Source of the DNA: SIG435 sp045530725 | Lineage (GTDB): Bacteria > Bacillota > Clostridia > UMGS1810 | Length of the DNA: 42,471 bases | Assembly (NCBI GenBank): GCA_045530725.1 | Contig: JAZSCT010000024.1 | Coordinates: 1 to 42,471 of the forward strand | Reading direction: 5' to 3' | Shown here: positions 7,907 to 16,485 of the stretch, piece after piece | How positions within the stretch are numbered: the first letter of the stretch is position 1 | How the letters are laid out: each line of letters begins with the position of its first letter | Notes under the pieces: generated by a model | What the model was told of the DNA's origin: nothing | What the model saw: only the letters and a program-made list of their open reading frames with translations | Databases searched by the model: none | Made by a program: the position numbers and the translations under genes

Positions 7907-8631
7907 GAAAAACAGTCCTTATAACAGGTGCTTCAAGAGGCATCGGCAGGCAATGTGCCATTGACTTATCTTATGAATATGATGTGATAATAAACTATAA
8001 CAAAAGTGAAAAAGAAGCAATCGAACTTCTTGATCTCCTTAAGAAAAACGGAAGTAATTCCATAATGATAAAGGCAGATGTATCTGACAGAAATCAGGTA
8101 GAAGATATGATTGGAAAGATTATGTCATATTACGGCAGAATAGATGCGCTTGTCAATAATGCGGGTATTGCACGTCAGGAATTGTTTACTGAAGTGAAAA
8201 ATGATGATATGAAACGAATGACAGATATCAATCTTGGCGGAACACTTAACTGTACCCAGGCAGTACTTAAAGAAATGATAAACAAAAAAAGCGGAAAAAT
8301 TGTAAATGTATCAAGTGTATGGGGGATATGCGGAGCATCCTGTGAAGTGGTATATTCTGCTACAAAAGCAGCCATCATCGGTTTTACAAAAGCACTTGCA
8401 AAAGAAGTATCTCTGTCCGGAATTACAGTCAATGCAGTAGCGCCCGGTGTAATACATACCGATATGTGCAGTTTTGATGAGGAGACACTTGAAGGACTTA
8501 AAGAAGAAATACCACTTGGAAGAATAGGCAAAGCAAATGATGTATCGGGGGTAGTTAAGTTTTTATTAAGCGATGCAGCCTCATACATTACCGGACAGGT
8601 GATAAATGTGTCGGGCGGCTTTGTTATGTAA
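7903..8631 (+). CDS. ymfI: Short-chain dehydrogenase/reductase, YmfI-like (EF-P 5-aminopentanone reductase)
   Basis: This is a classical NAD(P)-dependent SDR: GASRGIG cofactor loop (9-15), NNAG, catalytic S138, Y151 and K155 (YSATK), and the C-terminal ITGQVINVSGGF. The segment VWGICGASCEVVYSATKAA resembles the proteins that reduce the 5-aminopentanone group on elongation factor P in Firmicutes (YmfI), more than it resembles housekeeping FabG. FabG activity remains possible. It starts inside the stop codon of the preceding gene (ATGA overlap), so the two are translationally coupled. No other fatty-acid synthesis genes lie nearby, which supports the YmfI reading. Confidence 0.75.
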   Translation: MRKTVLITGASRGIGRQCAIDLSYEYDVIINYNKSEKEAIELLDLLKKNGSNSIMIKADVSDRNQVEDMIGKIMSYYGRIDALVNNAGIARQELFTEVKNDDMKRMTDINLGGTLNCTQAVLKEMINKKSGKIVNVSSVWGICGASCEVVYSATKAAIIGFTKALAKEVSLSGITVNAVAPGVIHTDMCSFDEETLEGLKEEIPLGRIGKANDVSGVVKFLLSDAASYITGQVINVSGGFVM

Positions 8632-8643
8632 CAGGAATTGGAC

Positions 8644-8672
8644 TTGATTTTTATTTAACCCTGTGGTAAAAT
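8644..8672 (+). promoter_or_regulatory. Promoter of the tyrosine kinase/phosphatase pair
   Basis: TTGATT (8644-8649), a 17-bp spacer and TAAAAT (8667-8672) stand about 55 bases before the kinase start. Confidence 0.6.
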
Positions 8673-8726
8673 CAATATGTGTAGTTATATTAATCTGTCT
8701 AAATTCGAAAGAAAGGGATAGTTACT

Positions 8727-9545
8727 ATGATGTTTTTTAAGAAAAAGACTTTAGCGAAGGTGCTTAAAAGACCTACCGATGAAGTTGGAAGAAATTACAA
8801 AAAGGCAATTCTTAACAAAAAGTCAAAATTTGCTTTTGTAGAATCATATAAAACAGCCAGAACAAATCTTATATACTCTTTGTCTGCTGAGAAGGATAAG
8901 TGTAAAAAAGTTATTTTTACATCTTCTGTTCCTTCTGAAGGCAAGACAACCACCTGCCTTAATCTTGCAATCACATTTGCACAGATGGGCGAGAAGGTAG
9001 TTGTGCTTGATTCTGACCTTCGTAAGCCAAAACTTCACAAATGTCTTGATATGAATAACCAAAAGGGTATGTCAAATTATCTTGCAGGACTTGAGACGGC
9101 AGAAGGCGTAATTCAGCCATGCGAAGAGTTCGGATTTGATGTTGTTACTGCGGGACATATTCCGCCGAACCCATCAGAACTTCTCAACTCTCCTAAGATG
9201 GAAGAACTTCTTTTGTACCTTTCTGAAAGATACAGTTACATATTCCTTGATATGCCACCGGTGGATGTTGTTACTGATACTGTATCTGTATCCAAATACG
9301 CTACAGGTGTGGTGCTTGTAGTAAGAGAAAATTATACTCATCAGGAACTTCTCAAGAAAGCCATTGAGAGTCTTGAATTTGCCAATGCAAAAATTCTCGG
9401 TATTGTCCTTAATGATATCAACAACAAGATGACATCCAAGTACAAATACTCCAAATACGGATACAGATATTCATACAAATACAAATATAATTACAACTAT
9501 TCCTATGGCGCAAGTGAAGGAGAAAATGAGACAGCAAATAAATAA
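8727..9545 (+). CDS. CpsD/CapB-type tyrosine-protein kinase (BY-kinase)
   Basis: Bacterial tyrosine kinases of this type autophosphorylate on a C-terminal tyrosine cluster and control polysaccharide chain length or export. The 272-residue protein has SSVPSEGKTTT (Walker A, 66-76), VVVLDSDLRKPK (Walker A', 91-102) and YIFLDMPPVD (Walker B, 171-180). It ends in a very tyrosine-rich tail (about 230-263), with alternating Tyr and Lys/Arg/Asn/Ser. In Firmicutes such kinases are activated by a separate membrane adaptor with a Wzz domain (CpsC/CapA), and no adaptor gene is nearby. It is followed by its cognate-type phosphatase. Confidence 0.9.
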   Translation: MMFFKKKTLAKVLKRPTDEVGRNYKKAILNKKSKFAFVESYKTARTNLIYSLSAEKDKCKKVIFTSSVPSEGKTTTCLNLAITFAQMGEKVVVLDSDLRKPKLHKCLDMNNQKGMSNYLAGLETAEGVIQPCEEFGFDVVTAGHIPPNPSELLNSPKMEELLLYLSERYSYIFLDMPPVDVVTDTVSVSKYATGVVLVVRENYTHQELLKKAIESLEFANAKILGIVLNDINNKMTSKYKYSKYGYRYSYKYKYNYNYSYGASEGENETANK

Positions 9546-9557
9546 CAGGTGATAAAT

Positions 9558-10265
9558 ATGATTGACTTTCATACACATATTTTACCCGGCCTTGATGACG
9601 GTGCGAAGTCTATGGAGATTTCTATGGAGATGCTTTCTCTGGAACATCTTCAGGGGATAGAACACGTTATATGCACACCTCATTTTAATGCGAACAAGGA
9701 CTTGTCTGAGTATTTTTTAAAATATCGTGATGATGCCATAAAGAATGTGATAAAGACAGCATCAGAAGAAAAACGTAAAATTCCTCATCTTATACCCGCA
9801 TCTGAAGTGAGACTTACAAGAGGACTTTATAAATGTGAGTACCTTAAGGATATGAGAATAGGCGATACAAATTATATCCTTATAGAACTTCCATATGATG
9901 AATGGGCAAATAAATGGATAAGTGAAGAACTTTATGCAATAAAAGCACAGACAAATCTTGATATTGTTCTTGCTCATGTGGAAAGGTATATTTCAAGCAA
10001 AAAAGATCTTGAGATTATGGAAAGAATTCTGGAATCAGCATTTGTAATACAGATCAATGCAGAGTCTTTTCTTTCAAGAGAAGGCCGTAAGTGGATAAAG
10101 AAACTTATCAGAAAAGGGTATGCAGTTGTAGTGGGATCTGATTGCCATTCAATGGGGCGCAGGAAGCCCTGTATGCAGGAAGGGTTTCTTATGATAGAGA
10201 AGAAATTCGGCAGGGACTGCAGAAAAGCCTTTGTAGAAAATGCAAAAGTAATACTTAACTTATAG
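9558..10265 (+). CDS. CpsB/CapC-type tyrosine-protein phosphatase (PHP family)
   Basis: This PHP-fold, metal-dependent phosphatase would dephosphorylate the kinase encoded just upstream. Metal-ligand motifs are visible: DFHTHILPGLDDGA at the N-terminus, CTPHF near residue 37, AHVER near 140 and GSDCHS near 195. At 235 residues it is close to the family norm. I chose the ATG at 9558 with AGGTG six bases upstream; an in-frame GTG nine bases earlier overlaps the Shine-Dalgarno. The 12-bp gap to the kinase indicates one operon. This is a complete kinase-phosphatase switch without capsule genes beside it. Confidence 0.9.
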   Translation: MIDFHTHILPGLDDGAKSMEISMEMLSLEHLQGIEHVICTPHFNANKDLSEYFLKYRDDAIKNVIKTASEEKRKIPHLIPASEVRLTRGLYKCEYLKDMRIGDTNYILIELPYDEWANKWISEELYAIKAQTNLDIVLAHVERYISSKKDLEIMERILESAFVIQINAESFLSREGRKWIKKLIRKGYAVVVGSDCHSMGRRKPCMQEGFLMIEKKFGRDCRKAFVENAKVILNL

Positions 10266-10267
10266 GC

Positions 10268-10291
10268 GGTGTAAAAATCAGTTTTTACACC
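10268..10291 (+). terminator. Probable terminator after the phosphatase gene
   Basis: Perfect 10-bp arms GGTGTAAAAA/TTTTTACACC with a four-base loop lie just after the stop codon. The downstream tract is T-rich but interrupted, so read-through into trmK is possible. Confidence 0.6.
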
Positions 10292-10323
10292 CCTTATTAT
10301 TTTACAAAACAAGGAAGAGTTAT

Positions 10324-11007
10324 ATGAAACTTACAGAAAGACTTATGACAATTACACATTTGATAAATAAATGCAATGTAATTGCAGACATAGGTACAGA
10401 CCATGGATATATTCCCATTTATTGCATAAGAAACAATATGGCAGACTCAGCAATAGCCTGCGATATAAATCAGGGGCCACTTGATATTGCAAAGGAAAAC
10501 ATTATAAGATACGGACTGGAAGATAAAATTACTTTGAGGCTTTCAGACGGCCTTTCGAAACTTCATAAGGGTGAGGCAGATGTTATAGTAATCGCAGGAA
10601 TGGGAGGACTCCTTATAAATCACATACTGGAGGAAGGCAAGGATGTGATAGATTCTTCCGTACGTCTTATCCTTCAGCCTATGCTTGCTCAAAAAGAAGT
10701 GAGAAAGTATCTTTACGAAAACGGGTATGACATCTTAAGTGAAAAACTCGCCAAAGAAGGACAGAAACTTTATAACATAATAGAAGCGAAAAAATCCCAA
10801 TCAAAAGTTTCCTACAGCGAATTTGATATTGTAGTGGGTGGAAGACTCTATGAAGAAAGAGGAGAACTTTTTGACCTTTATTCAGAATCAAGGATGAACA
10901 CATTAAAAAAGATTATAAAAGGAATTTCAGATTCAAAGGATCAAGAAGGACTTAGTGATTATATAAAGGAACTTGAACTTTTTGAAAGTATATATAAGAA
11001 TCCATAA
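10324..11007 (+). CDS. trmK: tRNA (adenine(22)-N1)-methyltransferase TrmK
   Basis: TrmK methylates N1 of A22 in bacterial tRNAs using S-adenosylmethionine. The 227-residue protein has the typical N-terminus with SAM-binding IADIGTDHGYIPIY (21-34), ACDIN at the end of strand 2, the IAGMGGLLI segment and a LQPM motif. A short helical C-terminal domain follows. It is paired with the Nif3-like gene, the same neighbourhood as yqfN-yqfO in Bacillus. The usual upstream rpoD/dnaG is not present here. Confidence 0.92.
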   Translation: MKLTERLMTITHLINKCNVIADIGTDHGYIPIYCIRNNMADSAIACDINQGPLDIAKENIIRYGLEDKITLRLSDGLSKLHKGEADVIVIAGMGGLLINHILEEGKDVIDSSVRLILQPMLAQKEVRKYLYENGYDILSEKLAKEGQKLYNIIEAKKSQSKVSYSEFDIVVGGRLYEERGELFDLYSESRMNTLKKIIKGISDSKDQEGLSDYIKELELFESIYKNP

Positions 11008-11021
11008 AAGGAATGATAGAA

Positions 11022-11816
11022 ATGATTACCGTAAAGGATATTACAAACAAGATTGAAGAACTTGCTCCCTTAAGCCTCAGTGCCGATTTTGACAATACAG
11101 GACTTCTTGTGGGAAGAGAAGATAAGGAAGTAAAGAAAGTTCTTGTGACACTTGATGTGGACGAAAAAGTCTGCCTTGAGGCAGTAAAGGAAGGTGCAGA
11201 CCTTATCATATCCCATCATCCTGTGATGTTTCACGCTATGAAACGCCTTACAGAAAATACACCTATGGAAAGACTCTTAAGATGCCTTATATCAAATGAT
11301 ATCTCTCTTTATTCTGCACATACAAATCTTGATTGTGCAAAGGGCGGTATAAATGACTTTATGGCAGAGAAACTTGGGATTTTCGATTCAACTGTTATAG
11401 AAGAAGTCTATAGTGAAAAGGGAATCAGCGAAGGTTTCGGCAGAAAAGGTGTGCTGAAAGAAGAAAAGACACTAAAAGACATTATCACTCTTTACAAAAA
11501 AGAATTTGATGTGGATGTTGTACGGTATGTAGGGGATGAAAATAGAACCATAAAGACAGTTGCTGTTAATACAGGTGGCGGTGCATTTGCACTTGAAAGC
11601 CTTATTGGTACAGATACAGATCTTTTTATAAGCGGCGACTTTAAATACAATCAGTTAAGGGATGCTTATGAAAATAATCTTTGCATCATAGATGCATTTC
11701 ATTATGACAGCGAGAAGATTTCAATGGAATTTTTCTATGATTATCTTAAGAAGAATTTTGACAGCCTTGATGTTATTAAGTCAAATGAGAATGTGTCTGT
11801 CATCAAATATTGTTGA
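11022..11816 (+). CDS. Nif3-like dinuclear metal-centre protein (YqfO family)
   Basis: Nif3 proteins form hexamers with a dinuclear metal site. They have been linked to GTP cyclohydrolase I-like activity, but their physiological role is not settled. Visible ligand motifs are ISHHPVMFH (residues about 62-70), HTNLD (about 102-106) and the C-terminal DAFHYDSE. At 264 residues it lacks the ~100-residue PII-like insert present in some YqfO members. The ATG at 11022 has AAGGA ten bases upstream; an ATG at 11013 abuts that Shine-Dalgarno and is less likely. It follows trmK by 14 bases. Confidence 0.88.
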   Translation: MITVKDITNKIEELAPLSLSADFDNTGLLVGREDKEVKKVLVTLDVDEKVCLEAVKEGADLIISHHPVMFHAMKRLTENTPMERLLRCLISNDISLYSAHTNLDCAKGGINDFMAEKLGIFDSTVIEEVYSEKGISEGFGRKGVLKEEKTLKDIITLYKKEFDVDVVRYVGDENRTIKTVAVNTGGGAFALESLIGTDTDLFISGDFKYNQLRDAYENNLCIIDAFHYDSEKISMEFFYDYLKKNFDSLDVIKSNENVSVIKYC

Positions 11817-11842
11817 CAAATAACAATACCAAGTGATATATT
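11813..11842 (+). promoter_or_regulatory. rnpB promoter
   Basis: TTGACA (11813-11818), an 18-bp spacer and TATATT (11837-11842) predict a start near 11849, where the RNase P RNA begins. The -35 box overlaps the stop of the preceding gene. Confidence 0.7.
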
Positions 11843-11848
11843 ATCATA

Positions 11849-12360
11849 GTGAGTAAGTCAGACAGTCGCATGTGCATTGCCGAAAGGCAGTATATGAGGA
11901 AAGTCCGGGCATCGCAGGGCAGGGTGCCGGAGAAATCCCGGTGGAGGCGACTCTAAGGAAAGTGCAACAGAAAAGTACCGCCGGAGGGATTTTGTCTAAG
12001 GACAAGATGAGATAAAAGAGAATAATGAAGAGGAAAAAGAAAAGGTGCAAATATACAGAATTTGTATAATTAATAGAAAATCGTCAGATTTTCAACATCA
12101 CTTATTCCTTATTAACTATTCCTTATTACCTCAAGGATTTTGTCCTAAGACAAAATCCTTTCGGTAAGGGTGAAAAGGCGAGGTAAGAGCTCACCGCGGG
12201 TTGGGAGATCAACCCGGCGTGTAAACCCCACCTGATGCAACACCGTATATGAGATGTTATGTTTGCCCGACAATCTCACAGGTGGCTTGAACTGTGTGGA
12301 AACATACAGTCTAGATAGATGACTGTCCAATACAGAACCCGGCTTATAGATTTGCTCATA
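11849..12360 (+). ncRNA. rnpB: RNase P RNA, class A, with an enlarged P12 arm
   Basis: This is the catalytic RNA that removes 5' leaders from pre-tRNAs. Conserved parts are easy to read: GAGGAAAGTCCGGGC near 11894, CAGGGCAGGGTGCCGG, GTGCAACAGAAA, GGTAAGGGTGAAAAGG at 12163-12178, GGTAAGAG, GTAAACCCCACC and the 3' ACAGAACCCGGCTTATAGA. The P1 ends GAGTAAGT (near 11851) and ATTTGCTC (near 12357) pair. Bases 11983-12162, where other class A RNAs have a short P12, hold ~180 nt that fold back as one long imperfect helix. Total length is ~510 nt against a usual 350-400. Confidence 0.95.
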
Positions 12361-12363
12361 CTA

Positions 12364-12397
12364 AAAAGCAGATGATGTAAATACATCATCTGCTTTT
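12364..12397. terminator. Bidirectional terminator between rnpB and tspO
   Basis: A perfect 16-bp palindrome with a two-base centre, A-rich on the left and T-rich on the right, sits between the convergent rnpB and tspO genes. Confidence 0.9.
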
Positions 12398-12410
12398 GTT
12401 TTTAAAAACT

Positions 12411-12896
12411 TCAATTAAGGAGCAGTATTGCAATGCTGAGTATTGTAGCAAATCCAAGCCATGCTGACAATAACCACAAAAGGATACCTGCGATTTTATT
12501 TTGCTCAAAGAATTCCTTTCCAACAATTATTGACAGTATAAATGCAGCAATAATAACAATCAATGATATCACATCAAGTTGAAAGTTAAAATACAATATG
12601 GGCCATATAAAAAGTAACCCAATAAGATACAGATATTTTTTTAAAGCATCCTTTACTCCCGGCATATCAAGTCCGTCTTTTATTATGAGGAAAAGTCCTA
12701 TCCCTATAAGGGGGTAAAGAATGGCCCATACAATACCGAATATGTTTGACGGCGGTGCAAAAAATGGTTTTGTAAGTTCGTTATACCGTCCCATGGAATT
12801 CATTGTGATAAGTGCAGAAAGTCCTGCAGGTATCAGGGTCAGAGCCTGTGCAATAAGTAATGATTTTATGTTTTTCAGATTAAAGGTTTTTATCAT
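12411..12896 (-). CDS. tspO: TspO/MBR family membrane protein
   Basis: TspO proteins are small five-helix membrane proteins that bind porphyrins and other hydrophobic ligands; their bacterial function is debated. The 161-residue protein shows the family landmarks: KPFFAPPSNIFGIVWAILYPLIGIG (loop 1 into helix 2, given here in part), WPILYFNFQ, and a C-terminal helix with SAWLGFATILSIAILLLN in place of the usual W.FATYLN. It starts 27 bases after ylbJ ends, with GAGGG upstream, so the two are probably one transcript. Confidence 0.88.
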   Translation of the reverse strand: MIKTFNLKNIKSLLIAQALTLIPAGLSALITMNSMGRYNELTKPFFAPPSNIFGIVWAILYPLIGIGLFLIIKDGLDMPGVKDALKKYLYLIGLLFIWPILYFNFQLDVISLIVIIAAFILSIIVGKEFFEQNKIAGILLWLLSAWLGFATILSIAILLLN

Positions 12897-12923
12897 GTCA
12901 CACCCTCCATATGTTATTTATAT

Positions 12924-13964
12924 TCAATAGCGGCAAGTTTTATTACTTCTTTTTCGTAATTTTAAAAAATATATGACAATAAGTACCAGTGATGCAAACA
13001 ACATATAATTGGACAGCGATATATTCGGCTGTTTTATGTGGGCGCAACTTCTTAATGGGTGTGCATTCATCATCATATAGGTAAAAAATACCGAAAGAGC
13101 ACCCTGACATATTTTGGCATACAGACAAGGAATAATACTGAGACCTGAATCAGAAAGGGCACTTTTTGTCTGAAAAAACACACATATTCCGCCAAAACCC
13201 ACAAGAAATGACGTGATGAGCAGTTTTATCTGGGGTGTGAGGGAGTATGTGTATGATATTGTTTTTATTCCCCCTGTGATTTCCATCAGAGAACATAATG
13301 CATATTTCAATACATTTAATTCTGTCGGGAGAAGACGGTTTATTATTGCACAGATTGCTGAGAAAAATATCACATATCCCGAAATGTTTATTACGGATAT
13401 CATACTGTCTTCTACGGATTGTGTGAAAAAGGGCTTATAACTTACAGGACCGATTGCAGATTTTTTGGCATTGTTTTTTCTCGTTATAAGACCAATTACA
13501 ATAGCCGACAGAATATGTGAAAGATATAAAAAACCACCTATCCTTATATCTGAATACATCCCGTATCCTATGGAACCTATCACAAAAAGAGGTCCTGAGT
13601 TGTTGGAGAACAGGAGCAATCTTTCCGCCTCTTTTAATGATATTTTTTTGTTTTTATACATATCGGATATACATTTAGCACCTACGGGATATCCGCAGAT
13701 TATCCCCAGCACAAACAGAAAGGAGCCATTTTCAGAAAGACCAAAAATCCTCCCCGTTATTGGGTGAAGTATCTTTCCTACATGTTCTGCAGAGTTTGAA
13801 AGAATCATCATGCGGGATAATACAAGAAAAGGAAATAGCGACGGAATAAGAGTATATATGCACAAATCAAGAGAAGATTTAATTGTGTCGATTACATCTT
13901 TTGAGAAAGCAACCGTCATAATCATCAAAGAAACCAAAAGACACCACATATATTTTCTCACCAT
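12924..13964 (-). CDS. ylbJ: Sporulation integral membrane protein YlbJ
   Basis: YlbJ is a polytopic membrane protein of the nucleoside-transporter-like gate-domain group, needed for proper spore cortex formation in Bacillus. The 346-residue protein has about eight membrane segments. Recognisable stretches are LIPSLFPFLVLS, ICGYPVGAKC and FSNNSGPLFVIGSIG, the last two being typical of YlbJ. A Shine-Dalgarno GAGGTG precedes the ATG closely. It is divergent from yqfC across 69 bp, so two sporulation units share one control region. An AT-rich inverted repeat (AAATATA/TATATTT) lies in that gap, but I see no firm sigma-E site. Confidence 0.88.
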   Translation of the reverse strand: MVRKYMWCLLVSLMIMTVAFSKDVIDTIKSSLDLCIYTLIPSLFPFLVLSRMMILSNSAEHVGKILHPITGRIFGLSENGSFLFVLGIICGYPVGAKCISDMYKNKKISLKEAERLLLFSNNSGPLFVIGSIGYGMYSDIRIGGFLYLSHILSAIVIGLITRKNNAKKSAIGPVSYKPFFTQSVEDSMISVINISGYVIFFSAICAIINRLLPTELNVLKYALCSLMEITGGIKTISYTYSLTPQIKLLITSFLVGFGGICVFFQTKSALSDSGLSIIPCLYAKICQGALSVFFTYMMMNAHPLRSCAHIKQPNISLSNYMLFASLVLIVIYFLKLRKRSNKTCRY

Positions 13965-14033
13965 ATCACCTCATATCATAAAATATATATTAAATCATAT
14001 ATTTAATTAGACTATATTTTTTGGAGGACAAAG

Positions 14034-14306
14034 ATGATTTTCGGGTGGAAAAAACGTTATATGACATTGGTGGAAAATTCAAAACTCTCTGCCTTGGATG
14101 GTCCATTTATGAGTATGGTATCTGACAGGGAACTGATGATAGAAAACCACAATGGAATTATTAATTATTACCCCGAAGAAATCCTTGTAAAAACCGATGA
14201 TTTTATTGTGAATATTTCAGGTGAAAATCTTTTTATAGAAAGCCTTACCCGTGAAAGTATAAACATAATGGGCAGGATAAAGACTGTGAATTTTGAAAGG
14301 ATGTGA
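14034..14306 (+). CDS. yqfC: Sporulation protein YqfC
   Basis: YqfC is a small protein made in the mother cell under sigma E in Bacillus; its exact role is unknown. The 90-residue protein matches the family in length and pattern, with a short N-terminal segment and then the beta-rich DRELMIENHNGIINYYPEEI and ISGENLFIESLTRESINIMG. GGAGG lies eight bases upstream of the ATG. It is the first gene of the yqfC-yqfD-phoH-ybeY-era-yqzL-recO run and ends nine bases before yqfD. Confidence 0.88.
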   Translation: MIFGWKKRYMTLVENSKLSALDGPFMSMVSDRELMIENHNGIINYYPEEILVKTDDFIVNISGENLFIESLTRESINIMGRIKTVNFERM

Positions 14307-14315
14307 GATGAAATT

Positions 14316-15500
14316 TTGATAACCTTTCTAAAAAATTTAAAAGGCTATGTAACTATTGTTGCCCGCGGAACACTTATAGATAGATTTCTCAATCTGTGCG
14401 CACAAAATAATATTTATATATGGAATGTTAAGAATATAAAAGAGAATACCTATTCACTTTGCATGAGTATAAAAGGATTTAAGTATGCTGCAAAGATAGC
14501 CTATGAAACTCATACAAAACTGAGCATATCGGGCAAGAAAGGATTCCCGTTTTTTGTATATAAACTGAGATTCAGAAAGGGTATTATAACAGGCAGTATA
14601 ATAGCGGTTATTATGTTTTTGTTTCTTACCAGTTTTGTATGGAGGATAGATGTTGAAGGAAATGATGTGGTAACTGATGCCGAAATTATCGATGCACTTA
14701 AGGCTTCAGGGTTCAAAAAAGGGTCATTCAGATATTTTCTTGATGAAGAAGATTTGCAGAATCAGATGCTTTTAAAGATCAAAAAACTTTCCTGGATGTG
14801 GGTTTATCTTGACGGGACAAGGGCAAGAGTAGAAGTAAGGGAGAGAGTAGATCCGCCGGAAATTATCGACAAAACCACTCCCTCAAATATTGTAGCAAAC
14901 TTTGACGGACTAATAACTGATATAGTGGCAAAAGATGGCGAAGCCAAAGTAAAGGTAGGAGACGTGGTAAAAAAGGGTGACCTTCTTATAAGCGGTGTGG
15001 TAAGTATCGGTGAAGATAAATTCCGTCTTACCAATGCCAGGGGGGAGGTTTTTGCAAGGACCTGGAGAGAAAAAAAGGGAAATCAGCCATTAAATATAAA
15101 AAAATACAAAAAAACAGGCAAAAAAATTACAAAAAAGGTTGTAAAATTACCCTGGTTTGATGTATTATTATATATGGATAATAATGTACCCTACACATAT
15201 TATGATGAGACAAAGTATCAGAGTACGCCATCTTTTTTCGGACTGTTCGATTTCCCTTTTACTTACAGAAAGACAGTATATGAAGAGAAGATTGCCTATA
15301 CTCAGAAACTTACTTCCGATATGGCTTTGAAACTTAAAAAACAGGAACTTGAAGATGAATTAAGAGGAAGCCTTCGGGATACATCCGAGATCATAAATAT
15401 CACAGAGAAACATACAGAGGAAAATGACCATTTGACTGTTACTGTCACATTTGAATGTGTAGAACAAATAGGAGAAAAAGTTTTTATTAACGGAGGGTAA
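14316..15500 (+). CDS. yqfD: Sporulation protein YqfD (TTG start)
   Basis: YqfD is a single-pass membrane protein required for efficient sporulation in Bacillus. The 394-residue protein has an N-terminal domain, one membrane helix (about residues 89-108) and a large outside domain with WRIDVEGNDVVTDAEI, resembling a POTRA-like fold. The WVYLDGTRARVEVRER block is characteristic. The only start that keeps the conserved N-terminus (FLKNLKGYVTI..RG) is TTG at 14316; upstream is a weak GTGAG. The next in-frame ATG would lose about 50 conserved residues. The weak start may lower its translation relative to yqfC. Confidence 0.88.
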   Translation: MITFLKNLKGYVTIVARGTLIDRFLNLCAQNNIYIWNVKNIKENTYSLCMSIKGFKYAAKIAYETHTKLSISGKKGFPFFVYKLRFRKGIITGSIIAVIMFLFLTSFVWRIDVEGNDVVTDAEIIDALKASGFKKGSFRYFLDEEDLQNQMLLKIKKLSWMWVYLDGTRARVEVRERVDPPEIIDKTTPSNIVANFDGLITDIVAKDGEAKVKVGDVVKKGDLLISGVVSIGEDKFRLTNARGEVFARTWREKKGNQPLNIKKYKKTGKKITKKVVKLPWFDVLLYMDNNVPYTYYDETKYQSTPSFFGLFDFPFTYRKTVYEEKIAYTQKLTSDMALKLKKQELEDELRGSLRDTSEIINITEKHTEENDHLTVTVTFECVEQIGEKVFINGG

Positions 15501-15504
15501 TTAC

Positions 15505-16485
15505 TTGGAAGAAACAGTAGTTTTGGAAAATAAAGAAAAGGTAATGGAGATATTCGGAAGTTTTGATAAGAATATCCGCAAACTTCAGTCAGAATTTAAT
15601 GTGCAGATAGTGAATCGTGACAATATGATAAAGATAACAGGGGAGCAGTCTGATGTACTTCTTACAAAGAAAGCAATAGAAAGCCTTTATGATACACTCA
15701 GTTCTGAAGACGGCCTTACCGATCAGATTGTGAATTATACTATCTCCACAGTTCGTGACGGTGTAGATATTGCATCCCTTTACGGCAGCGACTGCATATG
15801 TATCACAAGCCGCGGAAAACCCGTAAAGAGCAAAACTGTGGGACAGAAGAATTATATAGAAAATATAAAAAACAATACCATTACATTCGGCATCGGTCCT
15901 GCAGGTACAGGTAAGACTTACCTTGCAGTTGCAATGGCGGCAAAGGCTTTTAAAAACAAAGAAGTTTCAAGAATCATCCTTACACGTCCTGCAGTTGAAG
16001 CAGGTGAGAAACTTGGCTTTCTCCCCGGTGACTTGCAGAGCAAGGTAGATCCTTATTTAAGACCTTTGTATGATGCTTTGTATGAAATGTTCGGTATGGA
16101 AAACTATCAGAAATATTTCGAAAAAGGCGCTATAGAAATCGCTCCTCTTGCTTATATGAGAGGACGTACAATAGACGACAGTTTCATTATCCTTGATGAA
16201 GCACAGAATACCACACCTGAACAGATGAAAATGTTTCTTACAAGAATCGGATTTAATTCAAAAGTAATTGTAACGGGAGACATTACTCAGATAGACCTTC
16301 CCGATGGTAAGAGATCGGGACTTAAGGATGTGGAGAGAGTTCTTAAGGATGTGGATGATATAAGTTTCTGCTACCTTACAGAACGTGACGTTGTCCGTCA
16401 TCAACTTGTACAGAAGATTATCAAAGCATATGATAAGTACGAACAGAGAAAATTACAGAAAAACCCAAAGGAGAAAAGGTCTTAA
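15505..16485 (+). CDS. phoH: PhoH family ATPase (TTG start)
   Basis: PhoH proteins are P-loop NTPases thought to act as RNA helicases or RNA-processing partners, often beside ybeY. The 326-residue protein has an N-terminal KH-like region (about 20-70), Walker A GPAGTGKT (131-138), the RPAVEAGEKLGFLPGD segment, Walker B IILDEAQNTTPEQM and a C-terminal arginine motif. It starts with TTG at 15505, seven bases after a strong GGAGGG; that spacing and the five-base gap after yqfD support the start. Its stop overlaps the ybeY ATG by one base. Confidence 0.92.
   Translation: MEETVVLENKEKVMEIFGSFDKNIRKLQSEFNVQIVNRDNMIKITGEQSDVLLTKKAIESLYDTLSSEDGLTDQIVNYTISTVRDGVDIASLYGSDCICITSRGKPVKSKTVGQKNYIENIKNNTITFGIGPAGTGKTYLAVAMAAKAFKNKEVSRIILTRPAVEAGEKLGFLPGDLQSKVDPYLRPLYDALYEMFGMENYQKYFEKGAIEIAPLAYMRGRTIDDSFIILDEAQNTTPEQMKMFLTRIGFNSKVIVTGDITQIDLPDGKRSGLKDVERVLKDVDDISFCYLTERDVVRHQLVQKIIKAYDKYEQRKLQKNPKEKRS

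Noticed and set aside
9430..9525. Tandem DNA repeat at the 3' end of the tyrosine kinase gene
   Set aside because: The repetition comes from alternating Tyr and Lys/Asn codons of the phosphorylation tail, a known feature of these kinases.
11844..12330. Short minus-strand open frames inside the RNase P RNA gene
   Set aside because: They lie within a confidently recognised structural RNA and have no family resemblance.
13965..14033. Sigma-E promoters in the ylbJ-yqfC divergent region
   Set aside because: The gap is so AT-rich that several weak matches appear; none fits both boxes well enough to report.
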